From assembly GCA_034104265.1 (NCBI GenBank), contig JAXEEE010000023.1, positions 15,310-79,309 on the forward strand: a DNA stretch of 64,000 nt, written 5' to 3'. The notes beneath the pieces are model-generated. The model was not told the origin of the DNA and did no database searches. It saw nothing but the letters and a program-made list of their open reading frames with translations. Positions 1 through 8,946 of the stretch are shown piece after piece. Origin of the DNA: UBA11524 sp034104265. GTDB lineage: Bacteria; Bacillota; Clostridia; Christensenellales; Aristaeellaceae. Each line of letters opens with the position of its first letter. The first letter of the stretch is position 1. The position numbers were made by a program, and so were the translations under genes.

Positions 1-1382
1 GGCAGCGCCAGGGTGACGGCCAGCGCCTGCCAGCCCTCCTGCGCCGTCATGGCGGGCATGGAGGTATCCGTCACCGAGCGGACGGGCACGGCCGCGGCTT
101 CCTCCCGCTGGGCCAGGTAGCCGATCACCGCCACGGACATGTCCAGATTGTAGGTGGCATTCAGCAGGCTGTTGTCCACCAGGGCGTACAGGCTGCCCAT
201 CAGCACAGCGCGCATTTCCGCGCCGGTAGATTCCTCCACATGGCTGACGCTGACCGCCAGCTGCTGCGCGCCCACGGGCATGGACGCATCCCGGGCGATG
301 CTCTCGCTGTCCAGGGAGCAACTGTAGGACTGGGCGGAGGTCAGCAGCAGCGGCTCATAGGTGTAGCCGGACAGGGGAATGTCCGGGCCGGTGACCGCCC
401 GTGCCCCGGGGAGAATCACCCGCTGGCTCTCCTTCAGGGTGGAGAGGGCCTCGCTGCCGGTCTGAATGGCGGGCATCAGGTACAGGGGCGAGTTCATCCA
501 GTAGCCGGTCATGCGCTCGTCCTCCACCACCATGCCCGGCGCGAAGGCCAGGGAGAACCCCGCCGCCACATCCGCCACACGGGGCAGCGCATCCATGTCC
601 AGGCTGGCGTCGCAGGCCAGCAGCAGCCGTCCGCCATTCCGGAGGAAAGCGTCCAGCGCGGCGGCTTCATCCTCCGTCAGATCCCTGGCCGGGGACAGGA
701 GCAGCAGCACGTCCCCGCCCTGCAGCGCGTCCGCCTGATTCAGGGAGATTTCCCCCACGGCGTAGTTGTCCGCCTCCAGACGGCTGACCAGCTGGGCGCA
801 GTCCGCCATACCGGCCTCGTCATGCCCGGTGAGGAACCACACCCGCTTCTGATCCTCCCCCGTCACGGTGCGGATGGCAGACGTGAGCTTCTGCTCGGCA
901 GCAAAGCCCGTCAACGCATAGCTGCCGGAGGAGGTCACGGAGTAGGTGTACATATCCCGCGCCGCCACCACCGCCCAGCGGGAGGCGTCCCCGTTGGTGA
1001 CAATGACGGAGCCCTCCGCGATGGTCTTGCCGGACTCCGCAAAGGCTCGGATCCGCCCCGGCTCCGTCACCGGGTCGATGGCGTCCACCGTCACCCGCCC
1101 CGCCCGGGCGTAGCTGGCGGTGAGAATGTCCAGGTTCTGCCGCAGCTGGGAGGCCGTGTCCTCCTGGAACACCAGGTGGATGCACACCTCCTCCTCCAGA
1201 CGGCCGAGCGTATCGATGGTGCCCTCGCTCAGGGTGGTCAGCGCGTCGGGGGTCATGTCCCACACCACGCCGCTTGTTTCCAGCAGATACAGCCCGCCCT
1301 GCACCGCCGCCAGGCACACAATCGCCAGCGCCAGCCAGCCTACAGGCGGCAGGCGGAAGATACGCTTCTTCATCCGCTTCAT
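1..1382 (-). CDS. GldG-type ABC transporter auxiliary protein (3' end outside window)
   Basis: About 460 codons are visible; the gene continues past base 1. The start ATG at 1382 follows GGAGGTGAGG. The N-terminus is basic (MKRMKKR), then one membrane helix (about residues 14-35), then a long extracytoplasmic region typical of the GldG / uncharacterised ABC-type transport auxiliary family, including an internal WFLTGHDE stretch like the family's GATase-like fold. It lies 5 bp after the ABC-2 permease and belongs to the same minus-strand operon. In this family the protein works with a GldF-like permease and a GldA-like ATPase; the substrate is not known. The reading frame was translated by hand because the gene runs off the edge. 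Confidence 0.85.
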   Translation of the reverse strand, partial: MKRMKKRIFRLPPVGWLALAIVCLAAVQGGLYLLETSGVVWDMTPDALTTLSEGTIDTLGRLEEEVCIHLVFQEDTASQLRQNLDILTASYARAGRVTVDAIDPVTEPGRIRAFAESGKTIAEGSVIVTNGDASRWAVVAARDMYTYSVTSSGSYALTGFAAEQKLTSAIRTVTGEDQKRVWFLTGHDEAGMADCAQLVSRLEADNYAVGEISLNQADALQGGDVLLLLSPARDLTEDEAAALDAFLRNGGRLLLACDASLDMDALPRVADVAAGFSLAFAPGMVVEDERMTGYWMNSPLYLMPAIQTGSEALSTLKESQRVILPGARAVTGPDIPLSGYTYEPLLLTSAQSYSCSLDSESIARDASMPVGAQQLAVSVSHVEESTGAEMRAVLMGSLYALVDNSLLNATYNLDMSVAVIGYLAQREEAAAVPVRSVTDTSMPAMTAQEGWQALAVTLAL

Positions 1383-1387
1383 GGCCC

Positions 1388-2107
1388 TCACCTCCTGGTC
1401 CGGCGGCGGCGCGCCAGGATATACACCGTCAGCGCCAGCAGCACGCCGGCAAACACCACGAAATACCCCACGTCCGTGGGCCTGATGACCCCGGTGGCCA
1501 TGGAGGAAAAGCGGCTGCTCAGCGAAAACAGCTTCAGCAGCGACGGCAGGAAGGGCAGATACGGCGACGTCAGCGAGCCGGAGGACATCTCCGCCAGCTG
1601 CAGCAGCATGTTCGCCGCCAGGGTCAGCACCGCGGCGGTAACCTGGCTCTCCGTCAGCGCGCTCATCAGCACGCCCACGGCGATGTAGCACCCGCCCAGC
1701 AGCAGGAAACCCAGGTAGTTCGCCGCCACCAGCCCCCAGGCCAGCGCAGCCCGCCGGGCCAGAATCGCCAGGTACACCCCCGTGCCCAGCAGGGCGATGA
1801 GCAGCATCAGCATGGCCGCCAGGAACTTGCCCAGCACCACCGCCGTCAGCGGTGTGGGGCTGCAGAAGAACAGCATGTCCGTCTTCTGCCGCTTTTCCTC
1901 GCTGAACAGCCGCATGGTCAGCAGCGGCACAATCAGCATGAACAGGTAGCTCAGGTTGCCGAACAGGCCCGTCACATCCGCGGACGCCGCCAGAATGTTG
2001 TACAGGAAGAAGAACGCCGCCCCCAGCAGCCAGAAGATCGCCGTGAACACGTACCCCGCCGGGGAGTAGAAGTACGCCCGCATTTCCCGCCGGATGATCC
2101 CGATCAT
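1388..2107 (-). CDS. ABC-2 type permease (GldF-like)
   Basis: A 239-residue integral membrane protein with about six hydrophobic helices. It starts MIGIIRREMRAYFYSP, the usual N-terminus of ABC-2 permeases placed between GldA-like ATPases and GldG-like proteins. The EEKRQKTDMLFFCSPT segment is the cytoplasmic loop common to this family. ATG 2107 overlaps the ATPase stop by four bases (ATGA), so translation is probably coupled. A longer upstream reading exists in the same frame but lies inside the ATPase gene and is rejected. Probable role: membrane channel of an exporter of unknown substrate. Confidence 0.9.
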   Translation of the reverse strand: MIGIIRREMRAYFYSPAGYVFTAIFWLLGAAFFFLYNILAASADVTGLFGNLSYLFMLIVPLLTMRLFSEEKRQKTDMLFFCSPTPLTAVVLGKFLAAMLMLLIALLGTGVYLAILARRAALAWGLVAANYLGFLLLGGCYIAVGVLMSALTESQVTAAVLTLAANMLLQLAEMSSGSLTSPYLPFLPSLLKLFSLSSRFSSMATGVIRPTDVGYFVVFAGVLLALTVYILARRRRTRR

Positions 2108-3039
2108 GCGTCCCCCTCCTCCTGCATCAGCTTCATGAACACGTCCTCCAGCTCCACATCCTGGGGGTAGAGCATACGCATCTCCGCCCCGCTGCCGCTG
2201 ATGGCCGGGGCCAGAAGGGCCGTCACGTCCCGGTCGGCCTCCAGCAGCCATTCCCCCCAGCCCTGCTCCCGCTCGGGCAGGGGCGTCAGGGCCGTCACCC
2301 CGGGCAGGGCCAGCAGCGTCTCCCGCAGATGCTCACCCCTTGCCCGCAGGCGCACCCGGCAGCCCTCCGGCCGGGCCTGGGCGGCGATCTCGCTCATGGT
2401 GCCGCAGGCCACCGTGCGTCCGCGGCGGAGGATCAGTAGCGACGAGCATACATCCTCGATCTCCGACAGGATGTGGCTGGACAGGATCACCGCGTGATCC
2501 CGCCCCAGCTCCCGGATCAGCTCCCGGATGGCGATGATCTGCTCCGGATCCAGGCCCGCAGTGGGCTCGTCCAGCATGATCAGCCCGGGATTGCCAATCA
2601 GCGCCTGAGCCAGGCCCACCCGCTGCCGGTAGCCCTTCGACAGGCTCCGGGTGGGGGTGTTCAGGCAGTCCTCCACCCGGGCCATTTCACACACCTGGCG
2701 GATGTGGCTCCTGCGCCTGTCCCGGCGGATACGGCGGATGGCGCAGGCGTACTCGAGGGACTCCCGCACCGTCAGCTCCGGGTACAGCGGCGGCACCTCC
2801 GGCAGATACCCCACCTCGCTGAGATAGTCCGCGCCCAAGGTGCGCACATCCTGCCCGTTCCACAGGATGCGCCCGGCAGTCGGCGCGAAGTACCCGGCGA
2901 TCATGTTCATGGTGGTGGACTTTCCCGCCCCGTTCAGGCCCAGCAGGCCCAGGATCTGCCCCTTCTCCACGGAGAAGGACAGCTCCCTGACGGCGGTATA
3001 GCCATGGTATTTCTTGACGATGTGCTCCAGCTGAAGCAT
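2104..3039 (-). CDS. ABC transporter ATP-binding protein (GldA/CcmA-like)
   Basis: A 311-residue ATPase. Walker A is GLNGAGKST near residue 40, the signature LSKGYRQRVGLAQAL near 140, and Walker B LIMLDEPTAGLDPEQ follows it, with the H-loop SSHILSE. The C-terminal extension of about 90 residues is usual for exporters that pair with ABC-2 permeases. I chose ATG 3039 (MLQLEHIVKKYHG) because GGAAGGG lies upstream at a usable distance; ATG 3051 would add four residues. It is the first gene of the operon ATPase-permease-GldG. Confidence 0.92.
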   Translation of the reverse strand: MLQLEHIVKKYHGYTAVRELSFSVEKGQILGLLGLNGAGKSTTMNMIAGYFAPTAGRILWNGQDVRTLGADYLSEVGYLPEVPPLYPELTVRESLEYACAIRRIRRDRRRSHIRQVCEMARVEDCLNTPTRSLSKGYRQRVGLAQALIGNPGLIMLDEPTAGLDPEQIIAIRELIRELGRDHAVILSSHILSEIEDVCSSLLILRRGRTVACGTMSEIAAQARPEGCRVRLRARGEHLRETLLALPGVTALTPLPEREQGWGEWLLEADRDVTALLAPAISGSGAEMRMLYPQDVELEDVFMKLMQEEGDA

Positions 3040-3089
3040 GCGCGCGTCCATCCCTTCCGGTGTGATCGTGGATCTGCCCAAACGCCAAA

Positions 3090-3118
3090 GGCCGGCCGTG
3101 CTTGCGCACGGCGCGGCC
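3090..3118 (-). terminator. hairpin between sugar locus 1 and the exporter operon
   Basis: A perfect 7-bp stem GCCGTGC/GCACGGC (3095-3101 with 3106-3112) closes on a four-base loop and is extended outside by GGCC pairs. Read on the minus strand it lies 30 bp after the solute-binding-protein stop. The following T-tract is weak (CCTTTGGCGTTT), so termination may be partial. Confidence 0.5.
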
Positions 3119-3141
3119 AATGGCGCGTGATCCCATCAGGA

Positions 3142-4677
3142 TCAGTCGACGAAGTTGTGATACTGCTCAGTCCAGACAGCGCTGCGGATCTGGCCGTCGA
3201 TCTCCCAGGCGGTGGCGACGGTCTCGTTCCACTGCGCCTCGGTCAGCTCACCCACCAGAGCCTTCTCCATGGCTTCCTTGATGAGGGTCTGAGCGTCGTC
3301 GGTGAGGAACTCGGCGTCGGTGCCGTTCAGGTCATAGGGCACGTAGTAGTCGAAGGGAGGAATGGCCTTGATGCCGGCGTAGATCTGGTTGCGCATCTCC
3401 CACGCGGTGTAGGCGCGCCAGGTGGAGTTCTCCTTGGTGACCAGGGGTTCGGGATACTTGTCGTAGTCGTACCACTCCAGCAGCTGGTACTCCAGCATGT
3501 AGCGGTCGGTGGCGCCTTCGGGCTGGGTGAAGGTCTCGCCGTCCTCGGACAGGATCCAGTGGTCGCCCTCGATGCCGTAGGTGGCCAGCATGTAGTTGTC
3601 CTGGGACTCGTAGATCCAGTTCAGCAGCTTCAGGGCCCACTGGGGATCCTCGCTGGTGGCGGACAGGGCGACCTCAGCCATGTAGGTGGGGTTGCCGCCC
3701 CAGGCGTTCACGCCGCTGGGCGCGTCGGTGAAGTTGGGGATGGCCGCCCAGGAGCAGGTGCTGTCGGGGTTGGCGGCCACCAGGCGCTCGGTGCCCTGCA
3801 GGCCCATGTTGTACCAGCCGGAGCACATGCCGATGCGGTCGGTGGCGCCCATGTCGTTGGCGGTCTCGTTGGTCATGGTCAGGTAATCCTGGTTGATGTA
3901 GCCCTTCTGGTACCACTCGGCAGCCTTGCTGACCAGGGCCCAGGCGTTGGGATGCATGTACCAGGGCTTCACGGTGCCGTCCTCATCCAGGAAGCGGTCC
4001 ACGTCGTTGCAGTCGCCCTTGGTGCCCAGGTAGTACACATGCAGGGGGCCGGAGAACAGGCTCTGGAAGTAGGGGATGTAGCCGTACTCGTCGTTGGGGT
4101 CGCCGTTGCCGTTCACGTCGGTGGTCTTCACGCCCTCAAAGTAGGCTTCCAGCTCGGCCAGGGTGGTGGGCATCTCCATGCCCAGCTTCTCCAGCCAGTC
4201 GGTGCGGATGGAGGGGATGCCGCCGGCGGTGAAGGTCTCATGGCGGGGCAGAGCCCACACGTTGCCCTGGGCGTCCTTGCAGGGGATCCAGGCCTCGTCG
4301 GGGATCATGGCCACAACGGCGGGCAGGTAGGTATCCAGCATTTCCTGGGTGTAGGGCTGGATGGCGCCGTTGGCCGCGTAGTTGGCCCACACGCCGCCGC
4401 CGGCGGTCAGGTTCAGGGTGTCGAACTTCTCGGAGCCGGCGATCATGACGTTCACCTTTTCATTCCAGGTGTTTTCCGCCACGACGATGACCTCGAAGTC
4501 AATGCCGGACTTCTCCTCGATCAGCGCCTTGATCTTGTCGTTCTCGGTCTTGTTCTCCTTGTTGGAGTTGGACCGGATCACGAAGCGCGCGGGTTCGGTC
4601 TGCTCATCGGCGAAGGCTGCAGCGGTCAGGCTCAGCAGCATCGCGACGGCGAGAACCAGGGAGACCAGTTTCTTCAT
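3142..4677 (-). CDS. extracellular solute-binding protein, sugar ABC importer 1
   Basis: A 511-residue family 1-type binding protein of the long (500-550 residue) LplA/YtcQ class that accompanies LplB and YtcP permeases. The signal peptide MKKLVSLVLAVAMLLSLTAA ends at AFA-DEQ, a type I cleavage site, with no lipobox cysteine. Aromatic motifs through the body fit oligosaccharide binding. ATG 4677 follows a strong GGAGG; an upstream in-frame extension lacks a ribosome site. It is the last gene of the minus-strand order LplB-YtcP-SBP. The substrate is unknown; the pectin-type esterase nearby makes a pectin oligomer possible (inference). Confidence 0.88.
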   Translation of the reverse strand: MKKLVSLVLAVAMLLSLTAAAFADEQTEPARFVIRSNSNKENKTENDKIKALIEEKSGIDFEVIVVAENTWNEKVNVMIAGSEKFDTLNLTAGGGVWANYAANGAIQPYTQEMLDTYLPAVVAMIPDEAWIPCKDAQGNVWALPRHETFTAGGIPSIRTDWLEKLGMEMPTTLAELEAYFEGVKTTDVNGNGDPNDEYGYIPYFQSLFSGPLHVYYLGTKGDCNDVDRFLDEDGTVKPWYMHPNAWALVSKAAEWYQKGYINQDYLTMTNETANDMGATDRIGMCSGWYNMGLQGTERLVAANPDSTCSWAAIPNFTDAPSGVNAWGGNPTYMAEVALSATSEDPQWALKLLNWIYESQDNYMLATYGIEGDHWILSEDGETFTQPEGATDRYMLEYQLLEWYDYDKYPEPLVTKENSTWRAYTAWEMRNQIYAGIKAIPPFDYYVPYDLNGTDAEFLTDDAQTLIKEAMEKALVGELTEAQWNETVATAWEIDGQIRSAVWTEQYHNFVD

Positions 4678-4745
4678 GATGATATCCTCCTTACGTATAT
4701 TTTCAGGGCGACCCGCCCCGGGTAACAATGGAAAACGCGGCATGC

Positions 4746-5627
4746 TCAGCCCTTGACTGAGCCCACCAGCATGCCCTTGACGAAGTACTTCTGCAGGAAG
4801 GGGTACACGCACAGGATGGGCACCGTGGCGATGACGATGGTGGCCATGCGCACGGTTTCCGCCGGGGGAATGAAGTCCATGGCGGAGCCCACGACGGTGA
4901 TGTCCGTCACCGTGGCGGAGTCGATCAGCTGGCGCAGGGTGTACTGCATGGTCCACATTTCCTTGCGGTTCATGTAGAGCATGGAGTCAAACCAGGAGTT
5001 CCAGTGGTACACCGCGTAGAACAGCGTGGTGGTGGCGATGGCTGCGGTGGACAGCGGCAGGTAGATGCTGAAGAACACCCGCAGGTCATTGGCGCCGTCC
5101 AGCTTGGCGGATTCCTCCAGGGAGTCGGGAATCTGGCTGAAGAAGTTGCGCATGACGATCAGGTTGAAGGCGTTGACCATGCTGGGCAGGATGTACACCC
5201 AGAAGTTGTTCAAGAGGCCCAGGGACTTGTTCAGCAGGAAGCTGGGGATCAGGCCGCCGGAGAACCACATGGTGAACACGATGATCGCCGTGAGGGCCTT
5301 GCGCGGGGGATAGTACTGCTTGGACAGGGGGTAGGCCAGGAGCGTGGTCACGGCAATGTTCAGCGTGGTGCCGATGAGGGTGCGCATGATGGTGGTCATG
5401 TAGGAATTGATGATGTTGGAGCCGGAGGAGAGAATGAACTTGTACCCCGACCAGTCAAAGGTGGAGGGGATCAGCCGCAGCGGGTGCAGCGCCCGCTCGA
5501 TCTCCGGCGTCACGGAGCGCCCCACCACAAACAGCACCGGGTAGAGCATCACCGCGCACAGAAGCACCATGACGATATTGTTGATGACCAGGAAGACCTT
5601 CTCCCCCCGGGTCAATGCGCCATTCAT
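4746..5627 (-). CDS. carbohydrate ABC transporter permease, YtcP/LplC type
   Basis: A 293-residue inner-membrane permease with about six helices and a MetI-like domain. The EAA loop reads EESAKLDGANDLRVFFSIYL near residues 185-205, with the conserved DGA/G that docks on the ATPase. The ending FVKGMLVGSVKG is typical of YtcP-like proteins. ATG 5627 follows GGGAGGAAG. It is 16 bp downstream of the LplB-type gene and 68 bp upstream of the binding-protein gene, forming one importer without an ATPase gene. Confidence 0.92.
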   Translation of the reverse strand: MNGALTRGEKVFLVINNIVMVLLCAVMLYPVLFVVGRSVTPEIERALHPLRLIPSTFDWSGYKFILSSGSNIINSYMTTIMRTLIGTTLNIAVTTLLAYPLSKQYYPPRKALTAIIVFTMWFSGGLIPSFLLNKSLGLLNNFWVYILPSMVNAFNLIVMRNFFSQIPDSLEESAKLDGANDLRVFFSIYLPLSTAAIATTTLFYAVYHWNSWFDSMLYMNRKEMWTMQYTLRQLIDSATVTDITVVGSAMDFIPPAETVRMATIVIATVPILCVYPFLQKYFVKGMLVGSVKG

Positions 5628-5643
5628 CCGTCTTCCTCCCTTC

Positions 5644-6612
5644 TCAGAACAGGCCCTGGGCGCCCAGCTTCTTGCTGGCCTTGTTGGAGAACACGATCAT
5701 CGCCAGCGCCAGCACGGACTTCACCAGGCCCACCGCAGCGGAGTAGGAGAACTTCGACTGCTGGATGCCGTTGCGGTACACGTAGGTTTCAAACACGTCG
5801 GACACCTCGTACACCGAGGGGCTGTAGAGGTTGAAGATCTGATCGAAGTTGTCGTCGAACATCTTGCCGATCTGCAGGATCAGCATGATAGCGATGATCT
5901 CCGACAGGGCGGGCAGTGTGATGTGGACAATCTGCTGGAACTTGTTGGCGCCGTCCACGCGGGCGGCCTCATACTGCTCCTGGTCGATGCCGGTGATGGC
6001 CGCCAGGTACACGATGGAGCCGTAGCCAATGTTCTTCCAGATTTCCGAGATGATCAGGATGGGCCGGAACCACTGCTTGGAGGTGAGGAAGTACACCGGC
6101 TGGCCGCCCGCCAGCTTGATGATGGTATTGATGGCGCCGTTATCCGGGGAAAGCAGGGTGTTCAGCAGTCCCGCCACCACCACCCAGGACAGGAAATAGG
6201 GCATATAGGTGATGGTCTGCACGGTGCGCTTGAACCAGTTGGCGCGGATCTCGTTGATCATCAGGGCCAGCAGGATGGGCGCGGGGAAGCTGAAAATCAG
6301 CCGCAGGATGCTCAGATAAATCGTGTTCTTGAACACGCGCTCACAATAAAGCGAATTGAAGAAGATCTCGAAGTTCTTCAGGCCGATCCAGGGCGCGCTC
6401 ATAATCGCGCTGAAGCCGCCCGCCGCGCCCTTGTAGTTCTTGAAGGCAATGATAATGCCGTACATGGGCACATACTTGAACAGCAGGAAAAACGCCAGCC
6501 CCGGCAGCACCATCAGGTGCAGATAACGATAATGCGTCACATTGTGCAGAAACCTGCGCCCACGGGACGGCGCGGGCCTCGCCCTGCCCGCCGCTGCTTC
6601 ATTGGCTTTCAT
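5644..6612 (-). CDS. sugar ABC transporter permease, LplB type
   Basis: A 322-residue partner permease. A basic N-terminus is followed by six predicted helices and the EAA loop EQYEAARVDGANKFQQIVHI. The LplB-family hallmarks PMYGIIIAFKNYK (first periplasmic segment) and ALMINEIRANWFKR are present. ATG 6612 has GAGGGG upstream. It is the first gene of the locus. The 500-bp gap in front of it holds a promoter and a terminator-like hairpin, so expression may be controlled by transcript attenuation. Confidence 0.92.
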   Translation of the reverse strand: MKANEAAAGRARPAPSRGRRFLHNVTHYRYLHLMVLPGLAFFLLFKYVPMYGIIIAFKNYKGAAGGFSAIMSAPWIGLKNFEIFFNSLYCERVFKNTIYLSILRLIFSFPAPILLALMINEIRANWFKRTVQTITYMPYFLSWVVVAGLLNTLLSPDNGAINTIIKLAGGQPVYFLTSKQWFRPILIISEIWKNIGYGSIVYLAAITGIDQEQYEAARVDGANKFQQIVHITLPALSEIIAIMLILQIGKMFDDNFDQIFNLYSPSVYEVSDVFETYVYRNGIQQSKFSYSAAVGLVKSVLALAMIVFSNKASKKLGAQGLF

Positions 6613-6768
6613 GCTGACCCCTCGCTTTCTTCCTTAACAACAGCCTTTTTCGGGATACTTTGCTTATGATCTCATGATACATGACTGACCGCGCAACATA
6701 AAAGATGAAAAGGGGCAAAATTAGCGCAGAATCAATCATTTCCCTTCCCTTCCTCCCCGCCCGCATAC

Positions 6769-6803
6769 AAAAAGGGGGGAGCGTCTCTGCCAACGCTCCC
6801 TCC
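6769..6803 (-). terminator. intrinsic terminator in the leader of sugar locus 1
   Basis: On the minus strand a 7-bp stem GGGAGCG/CGCTCCC (6794-6800 with 6777-6783) is followed by a C/T run ending in TTTTT (6769-6773). No minus-strand gene lies upstream that it could end. It sits between the promoter at 6944-6973 and the LplB start at 6612, so it is either an attenuator or the end of a short RNA. The rest of the 6613-7111 gap shows nothing else clear. Confidence 0.6.
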
Positions 6804-6943
6804 TGCATGCCGCTTTTCCGGGCTACCCCCGGCGACGGGCACACAGCAAAGCAGAGCGCATGGACTGACCCATGTGCCGACACATCTGCATGCCCCTGCC
6901 GCTCTGCCGCACGGCGTGCGCCTCCTTCCGCGAAGATGAAACC

Positions 6944-6973
6944 ATTCTACACCTGCATTCCCTAGAAAGTCAA
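6944..6973 (-). promoter_or_regulatory. predicted sigma-A promoter of sugar locus 1
   Basis: Minus strand TTGACT (6968-6973), an 18-bp spacer and TAGAAT (6944-6949). The predicted start near 6936 would give an untranslated leader of about 320 bases ahead of the LplB gene. Confidence 0.55.
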
Positions 6974-7045
6974 TAGCATTGATGGCATTTGACTTGTTTT
7001 GCGCAATTTCTGATCGAAATTGCCCGGCTTTGCGTCGCCGCTGCC

Positions 7046-7074
7046 TTGCGCGGGAGGTTCCGGCGCGGTATACT
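7046..7074 (+). promoter_or_regulatory. predicted promoter of the SGNH esterase gene
   Basis: TTGCGC (7046-7051), a 17-bp spacer and TATACT (7069-7074), 38 bp upstream of the start codon. Confidence 0.6.
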
Positions 7075-7111
7075 GATGCCATTCACCAACGCTGCAAAGG
7101 AGAATGATACC

Positions 7112-7780
7112 ATGCCCACCATCTACATCATCGGCGATTCCACCGTGGAGGACAACACCCCGCCCTTCCGTGGCTGGGGCTGGGCGCTGCCCGAATACGT
7201 CGCCCCCGGCGTGCAGGTGGCCAACCATGCCATGAGCGGCCGCAGCTCCCTGAGCTTCATGAACGAGGGCCGCTTCGCCCCCGTGGAGGAGGGCATGCAG
7301 CCCGGCGACCTGCTGCTGATCCAGTTCGGCCACAATGACGAAAAGGACGACGCCGAGCGCCACACCGACCCCGCCACCACCTTCCCCCAGCAGCTGAGCC
7401 TCTACTGCGACGCGGCCATCGCCAGGGGCGCGCAGCCCGTGCTGATGACCCCCGTGTGCCGCCGCTTCTTCGTGGGCGCGGACAGCATCCTCTACACCCA
7501 CGGCGAATACCCCGCCGCCATCCGCAGGCTGGCCGCCGAGCGTCACATTCCCCTGCTGGACCTGAAGAAGGCCTCCCGGGCGCTGTACCTCTCCCTGGGC
7601 GAGGACAAAACCGCGGAGCTGTTCGTCCGTCTGGCCCCCGGCGAGCATCCGGACTTCCCCGACGGCCACGACGACAAGACCCACTTCAACGCCCATGGCG
7701 CGCAGGTGATCGCGGGCCTTGTGGCCGACCTGATGCGTCAGGAGCCCGCCTGCGCCCCCTTCCTGAAGGTGGAGGCCTGA
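7112..7780 (+). CDS. SGNH/GDSL hydrolase, rhamnogalacturonan acetylesterase-like (CE12)
   Basis: A 222-residue intracellular esterase with no signal peptide. Block I is IYIIGDSTVED with the catalytic serine near residue 9; the FGHND block is near residue 72 and the DKTHFN block with catalytic Asp/His is near the C-terminus. This pattern matches YesT/RhgT-like rhamnogalacturonan acetylesterases, which remove acetyl groups from pectin fragments. ATG 7112 follows AAGGAGA; an upstream in-frame extension has no ribosome site. It is two bases from the next gene. Acetylated pectin oligomers as substrate is a family-based inference. Confidence 0.85.
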   Translation: MPTIYIIGDSTVEDNTPPFRGWGWALPEYVAPGVQVANHAMSGRSSLSFMNEGRFAPVEEGMQPGDLLLIQFGHNDEKDDAERHTDPATTFPQQLSLYCDAAIARGAQPVLMTPVCRRFFVGADSILYTHGEYPAAIRRLAAERHIPLLDLKKASRALYLSLGEDKTAELFVRLAPGEHPDFPDGHDDKTHFNAHGAQVIAGLVADLMRQEPACAPFLKVEA

Positions 7781-7782
7781 CC

Positions 7783-8307
7783 ATGCCCCGCCTGCGGAAA
7801 ATGCTGGGCAGCGCGGAGCATCCCACCGTGATTGCCCTGATGCGGCAGATGGAGACCCAGAGCCACTTGACCCTGATCCGCTGGGCGGCGGATCAGGCGA
7901 AGGCGCTGGCGCTTCCGGTGTACCAGTCGGCGCACCCGGAGGACGCTCGTTTGACGGAGGCCCTGACCGCCGTCAGACGTTTTCTGGCGGGTGAGCTTTC
8001 CGCCTCCGGCCTGGCCGCGCCCCTGAAGGCCGCCCGGCAGGCTGCCCGGGAGACCACGGAGCCCGCAGCCCAAGCCGCCGCCCGGGCCGTTGCCACAGCC
8101 TGCGGCGCGGCCCGCACCCCCACCAGCGCCCTGGGCTTTACCTTCTACTGCGCCGCCGCCGTGGCCTACGCGCAGGCCGGGTTGTCCGCCTCCCCCGCCG
8201 AGCATGACGCCCTGGCAGACGAGGTCTTCGCAGGGCTGCTGGCCTCGCTTCAGGCAGCCTCCGTCCCCGACGAGGCGCATCCCGCCCAGCTGCAGTGGGG
8301 CTGCTGA
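7783..8307 (+). CDS. Imm-5-like domain protein (putative immunity protein family)
   Basis: A 174-residue, Ala-rich helical protein without signal or membrane segments. The start PRLRKMLGS-EHP, the METQS-x-x-x-L block and the AAQAAARAV block, with a C-terminal HPAQLQW-C ending, recall from memory the Firmicutes proteins annotated as Imm-5-like putative immunity proteins. It starts two bases after the esterase stop; the tail of that gene (GGTGGAGG) supplies the ribosome site. No toxin gene is next to it, so a role in toxin immunity is not supported by context here. Confidence 0.6.
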   Translation: MPRLRKMLGSAEHPTVIALMRQMETQSHLTLIRWAADQAKALALPVYQSAHPEDARLTEALTAVRRFLAGELSASGLAAPLKAARQAARETTEPAAQAAARAVATACGAARTPTSALGFTFYCAAAVAYAQAGLSASPAEHDALADEVFAGLLASLQAASVPDEAHPAQLQWGC

Positions 8308-8413
8308 AGCCGCCCCGCTCCGCCACCGCAGGTTTTCGCAAAATTTTCTTCCAAAACCCCTTGCATTTTCGCGGAAGGTGTGATATTATATCAACGTTGT
8401 CGCGAGACAGCGT

Positions 8414-8489
<76 letters not shown>

Positions 8490-8490
8490 T

Positions 8491-8517
8491 AAGACTTGCA
8501 GAAATGCAAGTCTTTTT
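8491..8517 (+). terminator. intrinsic terminator of tRNA-Thr
   Basis: AAGACTTGCA-GAAA-TGCAAGTCTT, a perfect 10-bp stem with a GAAA tetraloop and a run of T, directly after the CCA end. Confidence 0.93.
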
Positions 8518-8691
8518 TGTTGTTTCCGGGAAATTGTTGTAAGAAGCGTGGTGCAGAGTTACATTTTTGCCGCACTCCATCCTGCAATCCGTAGTTTTGT
8601 CAACAGATTCGTCAATTTTCCGGGTTTCAAGCACTCCGCAAACCGCGCTGTTTCAAGGGGTTGCGGCGTTTTTGCCTCGTCAAACGATTTG

Positions 8692-8946
8692 TCAATTCAC
8701 GCCGTATGCCGCCGCAATAGCCGCCGCCGTGTTGGCTTGCTCTGCGCGGCCTCTGACATGGTATTTCATGGTGGTGGAGGCGTTTGCATGCCCTGCCGCC
8801 TGCTGTGTCTGCTTCACATCCTTTGTCTGATCATACACGCTGGTGAGAACCGTCGCTGCAGCAACGGTGCCTTCCCTTACCTTTTGCCACAGGTATACCG
8901 TACCAGTGGTATGTTTTCCGTCAACGGGATCGTGTACGTGAAGCAT
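8692..8946 (-). pseudogene. tyrosine recombinase (integrase) C-terminal remnant, copy 1
   Basis: About 50 residues read as the end of a phage/ICE tyrosine recombinase: TVLTSVYDQTKDVKQTQQ, then AAGHANASTTMKYHV with the H-x-x-T...Y pattern of the catalytic tail, ending AAYGVN. The N-terminal part of this open frame does not look like integrase, so the catalytic domain is lost. About 8.4 kb away a second remnant has the same LYDQ-x-DLKQ block and similar 3' flank. It is 200 bp from tRNA-Thr, a common integration target. Confidence 0.7.

Noticed and set aside
2473..4725. Very long open frame opposite the importer 1 binding-protein gene
   Set aside because: It arises from GC-rich codon bias on the true gene; low-complexity composition (Gly, Val, His), no ribosome site. 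Similar long opposite-strand frames at 18665-21166, 35308-37599, 45703-48153, 49445-51448 and 55426-57756 were rejected for the same reason.
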